A stretch of DNA of 44,346 nucleotides from an uncultured Lachnospiraceae bacterium (lineage in GTDB: Bacteria; Bacillota; Clostridia; Lachnospirales; Lachnospiraceae). Below the pieces are notes generated by a model, which did no database searches, was not told the origin of the DNA, and was given only the letters and a program-made list of their open reading frames with translations. Positions 39,265 through 44,346 of this stretch are shown here, piece by piece. The translations under genes were made by a program, and so were the position numbers. Each line of letters begins with the position of its first letter. The stretch's first letter is position 1. The stretch lies in assembly GCA_947630855.1 (NCBI GenBank), contig CANRJF010000011.1:1-44346 (forward strand). The letters run 5' to 3'.

Positions 39265-41205
39265 ATGAGAATACGAAATACAGTTAAGATTACAATAGCG
39301 GCATGGATTGTATGTGTGTTTTTCCTGACAGGGACAACCCCGGCAGCGGCGGCAGGCACTCTTTCCATTGCGGTTTCATCATCAACAGTGTCAGCAGGAG
39401 ATACGGTGACAGTCACAGTCTACGTGGCGGATGCAAACGGAGCGTCGGCAACATCCGATATGACGATTACCTATGATTCTTCCAAATTAGAGTATGTGAG
39501 CGCCAGCGGCACAGGGGCCTCGGGAGGAGGGGGCACGGTAAAAGCCACCGGCTCCGAAGTGAGTGTAAAATTTAAGGCGGTTTCTTCAGGGGACGCCTAT
39601 GTAAAAGCGGAAGGGGCGGCAGTGACGGCGGCAGGAGCCCATATTATGGTTTCCGGCAGTTCATCTTCAAATACTGCTTCAGAAAGCCAGGAAACTTCCG
39701 GCAGCGGCACGCTTTCCGGGGATAATTCCCTCTCTTCTTTAAAACTTTCCGCGGGAACCCTTTCTCCGGCATTTAAGGGAAGCATAACAAATTATACGGC
39801 TTCGGTAGGCAGTGATGTCAGCGACATTACAGTTACCCCGGTAACTTCCAGCAGCAAGGCGACAGTAGAATCTATTACGGGGAATACCGGGTTAAAATCC
39901 GGGGAGAATGTTATTACGGTTACGGTAAAAGCAGAGAACGGAACAACGGCATCCTACAAAATTACGGTGACAAAAGCCGAAACAGGCGATACCATTGGAA
40001 GCAATACCCAGGGGGATAACACCACGGCTCCGGGGGATGCCACAGACCCGGCAGATACCACAGATACGCCCCAGTCAGGAGATGCCGGGGAAAATCAGGC
40101 AGGGGGGAATGTTATTACCATAGACGGTAATGTTTATCATATACAGGATGACTTTCCGGAAAGCGAGATTCCTGAGGGCTTTTCCCCGGGTAATTTTGAG
40201 TATAAGGGAGAAAAGCATAAGGGACTTAACTTTGAACACGGTCATATGGGACTGTACTACCTGGTAAATGAAGCAGGGGAAGGAAAATTCTTTGTGTATG
40301 ATGCGGACAGGGACAATTTTTTCCCGTATGTGCGCCTGACAAGCGGTGGGCATTTTATTATTCTGATTCCCGTTTCCAACGGGGCAGTGCCTCCCAATGA
40401 TTATACGGCTACCACAGTTGCCATTCAGGATGAAACGGTGAATGCATACCAGTACCATGGGGAGAACGTGGAAATTGTGAATCTGGAGGATACGGAAGTG
40501 CCGGAGGGCACTACGGGTTCCGATTTTTATCTTTTGTATGCCATGGATAACGAAGGCGCGGCAGGATGGTATCAGTACGACAAAAAGCAGGGTACGTACC
40601 AGCGCCTGAACACGGAACTTGTCAGCGAAGAAGGAGAATCGGCAGACTATGACACGCTGGTAAAATCATATAATGAACTGGAGGAACGTTATAAGAATAC
40701 AAGAATAAAAGACAGGCGTGTTCTTGCCGTATTGATTTTTCTGGTGGTTGTGCTTTTGATAGTCATTGTAAATCTTGTACTTCGGGGCAGAGAAGAAGAT
40801 GAAGAATACGAGGAAGAACATGTACCAAAGGAAAAGAAAGCCGGGAAAGTGCAGACGCAGACCGTGAAGTCAAAACCAGAGAAAAAAACGGAGAAAAAAC
40901 CAGAGAAAAAGCCGGTCAAAAAGCCGGTAAAAACCTATTCCAGACTGGAAGAAGAGGATTCCTCCGATTTTTATGACGGGGACGGGAAGGACATTATAGC
41001 GGAATTTGAGGATGAGCCCAGGGTACTTGGCAGACATGCCAGAAAAAAAGAACAGCAGGTAAAGGAGACAAGGGCAAAAGAGGTAAAAGAACCTGTAAGG
41101 CAGGCGAGAAAGCCGGAACCAAAAGCGGAGCCAAAGCAGGCGGAACATTCCTCCCGGCAGGCCCAGGATGACGAAATAGAATTTATCGACTTAAACGATT
41201 TATAG
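39265..41205 (+). CDS. exported cohesin-like / cadherin-like-beta-sandwich membrane protein
   Basis: 646 aa. A signal peptide covers residues 1-29 or so (cleavage near TTPAAAA-G). A cohesin-like beta domain (about 32-120: VSAGDTVTVTVYVADANG, MTITYDSSKLEYVSASG) is followed by a Ser-rich linker. A cadherin-like beta-sandwich (about 152-240: LSSLKLSAGTLSPAF, ITNYTASVGSD, ASYKITVTK) comes next, then an acidic stretch and a further domain (about 285-450). A single membrane helix lies near 486-508 and a basic/acidic repeat tail (EKKPEKKPVKKPVK) faces the cytoplasm. There is no LPxTG. It is an envelope protein with its bulk outside; the charged tail could bind a cytoplasmic partner. clpC starts 30 bases downstream and probably shares the transcript. 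Confidence 0.8.
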   Translation: MRIRNTVKITIAAWIVCVFFLTGTTPAAAAGTLSIAVSSSTVSAGDTVTVTVYVADANGASATSDMTITYDSSKLEYVSASGTGASGGGGTVKATGSEVSVKFKAVSSGDAYVKAEGAAVTAAGAHIMVSGSSSSNTASESQETSGSGTLSGDNSLSSLKLSAGTLSPAFKGSITNYTASVGSDVSDITVTPVTSSSKATVESITGNTGLKSGENVITVTVKAENGTTASYKITVTKAETGDTIGSNTQGDNTTAPGDATDPADTTDTPQSGDAGENQAGGNVITIDGNVYHIQDDFPESEIPEGFSPGNFEYKGEKHKGLNFEHGHMGLYYLVNEAGEGKFFVYDADRDNFFPYVRLTSGGHFIILIPVSNGAVPPNDYTATTVAIQDETVNAYQYHGENVEIVNLEDTEVPEGTTGSDFYLLYAMDNEGAAGWYQYDKKQGTYQRLNTELVSEEGESADYDTLVKSYNELEERYKNTRIKDRRVLAVLIFLVVVLLIVIVNLVLRGREEDEEYEEEHVPKEKKAGKVQTQTVKSKPEKKTEKKPEKKPVKKPVKTYSRLEEEDSSDFYDGDGKDIIAEFEDEPRVLGRHARKKEQQVKETRAKEVKEPVRQARKPEPKAEPKQAEHSSRQAQDDEIEFIDLNDL

Positions 41206-41235
41206 TATATAAAATAGCAGCAGAGAGGTTAAAAC

Positions 41236-43695
41236 ATGAAAGCATATACCAGTAAAGCAAAAAAGGCTTTAAAACTTGCAGAAAAGATGTCAAAGTCATT
41301 ACAGCATAATTATGTGGGAACGGAGCATATTTTGCTGGGACTGATAAAAGAAGGCTCAGGTGTGGCTGCCAGGGTGTTAATGGATAACCGGGTGGACACG
41401 GACCAGTTGCTGGATTTAATTGAAAATCTTATAGCTCCCACGGGAAATACGGTATTGGAGGAGCAGGAAGGCTACACTCCCAGGGCAAGGCAGATATTGG
41501 AGGGAGCCGGCAGGGAGGCAGACCATTTTTCCAGTAAAGAGATTGGGACGGAGCATCTTTTGTTTGCCATTCTCAAAGAAAGTGAATGTGCGGCTTCCCG
41601 GCTTTTAAACACCATCGGGGTAAATTTTCAGAAACTTTATGTAGACCTTTTGGCAGCCATGGGGGAGGATGCCAACCAGCACAGGGATGAATTTCAAAAC
41701 GGAAAACTGGGCAAGCGCAGGAGCGCTACGGCTACTCCCATGTTGGACCAGTATTCCAGGGATTTGACAAAGCTGGCATCGGAGAACCGTTTGGACCCGG
41801 TAATCGGCAGGAATGAAGAAATCCAGAGGGTTATCCAGATTTTAAGCAGGCGTGGAAAAAATAACCCGTGCCTGATTGGAGAGCCGGGAGTGGGGAAGAC
41901 TGCTATTGTGGAAGGGTTAGCCCAGCGGATTATACAGGGATTAGTGCCGGAACCCGTGGCGGAAAAACGTGTGGTGACACTGGATTTGTCCGGTATGGTG
42001 GCAGGTTCTAAATACCGGGGGGAGTTTGAGGAGAGAATCAAGCGTGTCATCCGGGAAGTGACCCAGGCGGGAAATATCCTTTTGTTTGTAGATGAGATTC
42101 ATACCATAATCGGAGCCGGCGGGGCAGAAGGGGCATTGGACGCTTCCAATATATTAAAGCCTTCTCTGGCACGGGGGGAAATCCAGTTAATCGGTGCCAC
42201 AACCATAGAAGAGTACCGCAAGCATATTGAAAAAGACGCTGCATTAGAGAGGCGTTTCCAGCCTGTTACCGTGGAGGAACCGGGCAGGGAAGAAGCCATT
42301 GAAATTTTAAAAGGCCTGCGGGGATACTACGAAGAACATCATCAGGTGGAGATAACGGATGAAGGAATTTCTGCGGCGGTAGATTTATCCATCCGCTATA
42401 TCAATGACCGGTTCCTGCCGGATAAAGCACTGGATTTAATGGATGAGGCTTCTTCCAAGGTTCGCCTTGGGGGCTATAAAATGCCGGAACAGTTAGAGGA
42501 CTTGGAGCAGAAGATGAATCAGTGCGACAAGGATTTAGAGCAGTTTTTAATGGATGGTGAAATCTCTGAGGCCTCCAGAGTCAGCCATGAGAAACAGGAA
42601 TTGGAAGAAGCGTATGACAAACTAATAAAAAAATACAGAAAAGACGCCAGAAAGAAAAGAATGTCTGTGGGGCCGGAGGAGATTGCGGATATTGTTTCAG
42701 GATGGACGAAAATCCCCGTGAAAAAGTTGGAAGAAGGGGAAGCTGCCAGACTGCGCCGCTTGGAAAAGACGCTGCATAAGCGGGTAATCGGACAGGAGGA
42801 AGCCGTCACCGCCGTGGCAAAAGCAGTGCGCCGGGGCAGGGTAGGTTTAAAAGACCCCAATCGTCCCATTGGTTCTTTCCTGTTTTTAGGGCCTACCGGC
42901 GTGGGTAAAACAGAGATTACCAAAGCCTTGGCCGAGGCAATGTTTGGAGATGAGCAGGCCATGATACGTGTGGATATGTCCGAATATATGGGGAAGCACA
43001 GCGTATCTAAGATGATAGGCTCCCCTCCGGGATATGTGGGATATGACGAGGGAGGACAGCTTTCGGAAAAAGTCAGAAGACATCCTTACTCCGTGATTTT
43101 ATTTGACGAGATTGAAAAAGCCCACCCGGATGTGTTTAATATTCTTCTGCAGGTGTTAGATGACGGGCATATTACGGATGCCCAGGGAAGGAAAGTGAAT
43201 TTTAAGAACACCATTATCATTATGACTTCCAATGCAGGCGCACAGGCAATAATTTCTCCCAAGAAACTGGGATTTGGTGTGGGAGATGATGAGAAACAAA
43301 ATTACGAGAGAATGAAATCCGGTGTGATGGAAGAAGTAAAGCGGATTTTCAAACCTGAATTTCTAAACCGTATTGACGAGACCATTGTATTCCGCTCCTT
43401 AGATAAAGAGGACATGAAAAAAATTGTTTCCCTTCTGTCCCAGACTCTTGTGGAGCGGTGCAGAAGCCAGATGGATATTACATTATCCATTAAAGATTCC
43501 GTGAAAACTTATATCGTGGAAAAGGCGTATGACCCTAAGTACGGGGCAAGGCCTCTGCGCAGAAAAATCCAGAATGAAATTGAGGATACGCTGGCAGAAG
43601 AAATTTTAGAGGGCAGAATTAAAAAGGGGAATACCGTAGATGTGGGAATAAGAAACGGAAAGGTATGCTTTACGGTTAAGGACGAAAAGAAGTAA
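41236..43695 (+). CDS. clpC: ATP-dependent Clp protease ATP-binding subunit ClpC
   Basis: 819 aa, RBS GAGAGG. The Clp-N double repeat occupies residues 1-145 ([30 protein letters not shown]). AAA1 has GEPGVGKT (near 215) and LFVDEIHTI. The middle domain (about 415-480, UVR-like coiled coil) marks ClpC rather than ClpA. AAA2 has GPTGVGKT (near 552) and [11 protein letters not shown], with [14 protein letters not shown]. It unfolds substrates for ClpP in the cytosol. In Bacillus clpC follows ctsR-mcsA-mcsB; here none of these is present and the partner is a surface-protein gene. No CtsR operator was seen. Confidence 0.95.
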   Translation: MKAYTSKAKKALKLAEKMSKSLQHNYVGTEHILLGLIKEGSGVAARVLMDNRVDTDQLLDLIENLIAPTGNTVLEEQEGYTPRARQILEGAGREADHFSSKEIGTEHLLFAILKESECAASRLLNTIGVNFQKLYVDLLAAMGEDANQHRDEFQNGKLGKRRSATATPMLDQYSRDLTKLASENRLDPVIGRNEEIQRVIQILSRRGKNNPCLIGEPGVGKTAIVEGLAQRIIQGLVPEPVAEKRVVTLDLSGMVAGSKYRGEFEERIKRVIREVTQAGNILLFVDEIHTIIGAGGAEGALDASNILKPSLARGEIQLIGATTIEEYRKHIEKDAALERRFQPVTVEEPGREEAIEILKGLRGYYEEHHQVEITDEGISAAVDLSIRYINDRFLPDKALDLMDEASSKVRLGGYKMPEQLEDLEQKMNQCDKDLEQFLMDGEISEASRVSHEKQELEEAYDKLIKKYRKDARKKRMSVGPEEIADIVSGWTKIPVKKLEEGEAARLRRLEKTLHKRVIGQEEAVTAVAKAVRRGRVGLKDPNRPIGSFLFLGPTGVGKTEITKALAEAMFGDEQAMIRVDMSEYMGKHSVSKMIGSPPGYVGYDEGGQLSEKVRRHPYSVILFDEIEKAHPDVFNILLQVLDDGHITDAQGRKVNFKNTIIIMTSNAGAQAIISPKKLGFGVGDDEKQNYERMKSGVMEEVKRIFKPEFLNRIDETIVFRSLDKEDMKKIVSLLSQTLVERCRSQMDITLSIKDSVKTYIVEKAYDPKYGARPLRRKIQNEIEDTLAEEILEGRIKKGNTVDVGIRNGKVCFTVKDEKK

Positions 43696-43821
43696 AAAAT
43701 CTATAAAATATCTGGAAAAGAGCGATGGAATATTGTATAATCATACTATAAAAATCATAACATCGGCATCCGGCATTTTTAACATGCAGATGCAGAAAGA
43801 TTATGGCACAGGAGGATAAAA

Positions 43822-44235
43822 ATGTCTGTTATTAGCGAGTTGATTCGTACGGAGTCAGATGGAACCATTAGTTTTGGGGATTACAGTTTAAAAGCCAAAG
43901 CCAAGCTGGATAATTTTGAAAATGCAGGGGATTTGTACAAAGTAAAGACTTTTGCAGAGATTACCAAATTAGAGCGCAATGGTATGTTTGTCTATGAATC
44001 TGTTCCCGGCACATCCGTTTGTAATTTTAAGGCAACGGAGTCTGATGTGAGTTTTCAGGTAGAAGCGCCGGAAGATGTGCAGATTACCCTGGAATTAGAA
44101 GCAGGCACAGAATATGACATTACCATTGACGGGACGGATGCAGGAACCATGAAGACCAATCTGGGAGGAAAGTTAAGCCTCAGCGTGGAGATGGATGGCA
44201 GTAAGCCTGTTTTGGTTCAGGTAATCAGGAAGTAG
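43822..44235 (+). CDS. conserved hypothetical protein (137 aa)
   Basis: ATG 43822 with CAGGAGG upstream. The N-terminal half reads ISELIRTESDGTISFGDYSL and VKTFAEITKLERNGMFVYES; the C-terminal half is beta-rich (QITLELEAGTEYDITIDGTD, LSLSVEMDG). No signal peptide or membrane segment. Similar proteins in Lachnospiraceae are sometimes labelled 'endosialidase', but I see no glycosidase motif and would not use that name. It is followed by a copy of the dispersed repeat. Confidence 0.7.
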   Translation: MSVISELIRTESDGTISFGDYSLKAKAKLDNFENAGDLYKVKTFAEITKLERNGMFVYESVPGTSVCNFKATESDVSFQVEAPEDVQITLELEAGTEYDITIDGTDAGTMKTNLGGKLSLSVEMDGSKPVLVQVIRK

Positions 44236-44281
44236 GCGCAGGGCACATTTGTTTTAGAAAATAGTTACTGGCTGTTGCAAA

Positions 44282-44346
44282 TTATACTCCAGAGCATACA
44301 CATTTGCCAAATGATTTGCTGTTTTTTTGGAAACAGAGAATACCTG
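44282..44346 (-). repeat. dispersed palindromic repeat, copy 3 (cut by the window end)
   Basis: Same element as 6621-6712 and 32552-32645 in the opposite orientation: TATACTCCAGAGCATACA, the GCAAATCATTTGG-type arm and the central CTGTTT segment are present. The far arm lies beyond the window. Confidence 0.8.

Noticed and set aside
39265-41205. True cellulosomal cohesin
   Set aside because: Only one cohesin-like domain is seen, with no dockerin-bearing enzyme or sortase or S-layer anchor nearby; the general fold label is safer.
43822-44235. Endosialidase
   Set aside because: The name circulates for similar proteins, but no sialidase motif or suitable length is present.
44282-44346. Simple terminator after the 137-aa gene
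   Set aside because: The sequence is a copy of the dispersed repeat, not a GC-rich hairpin with a T-tract.
1-44346. CRISPR arrays, tRNA or rRNA genes
   Set aside because: No regularly spaced repeats, cloverleaf-like or ribosomal sequences were seen on reading both strands.

Overview
The window looks like a Lachnospiraceae-type (Clostridia, Bacillota) chromosome segment. The reasons are the AT-leaning sequence with strong AGGAGG ribosome binding sites, a GHKL-type sensor kinase, a DUF6320-type zinc-ribbon membrane protein beside an acetyltransferase-like condensation protein, a pyrophosphate-type phosphofructokinase, CIRCE control of htpG and a ThiH-type thiazole pathway. The genus cannot be resolved from sequence alone. 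I saw no rRNA, tRNA, CRISPR array or complete insertion sequence.

Layout. 1-6.4 kb is a patchy regulatory and accessory zone: two small genes, a WYL regulator, a PD-(D/E)XK (Rpn/transposase-like) nuclease flanked by a 22-bp direct repeat, a MerR regulator that runs into a gene remnant, an orphan GHKL kinase and a chemoreceptor. 6.6-11.2 kb holds a palindromic repeat element, two related mini-proteins, a MacB/FtsX-type ABC exporter pair and a RelB/DinJ-MazF toxin-antitoxin pair. 11.3-13.5 kb is htpG with a perfect CIRCE operator. 13.7-20 kb has an 891-aa double zinc-ribbon protein, a GNAT acetyltransferase, a membrane EAL protein and a DUF3810-like metalloprotease. 20-21.3 kb is ispF-thiE.

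21.3-26.6 kb is the most unusual part. It has a DUF4157 (eCIS core) metalloprotease-like protein fused to two tandem nuclease-like domains, a convergent AAA+ ATPase resembling those of extracellular contractile injection systems, a TetR/hydrolase pair with its own promoter and double operator, and a stub of a Cys-rich KTR protein typical of conjugative elements. It lies between thiE and the TPP-riboswitch-controlled thiS-thiF-thiG-thiH-tenI operon (26.7-30.4 kb) and looks like an accessory insertion.

30.4-33.6 kb is a three-gene set (condensation-fold acyltransferase, DUF6320-like membrane protein, HSL-type esterase), followed by a convergent phosphofructokinase. 35-37.4 kb has a chemoreceptor broken by an internal deletion and a FIST-GGDEF protein. 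37.4-44.3 kb has a radical SAM activase-like protein, two membrane or surface proteins, clpC and a small conserved protein, and ends inside another copy of the palindromic repeat. Three copies of this repeat plus two isolated ends are dispersed between genes across the window.
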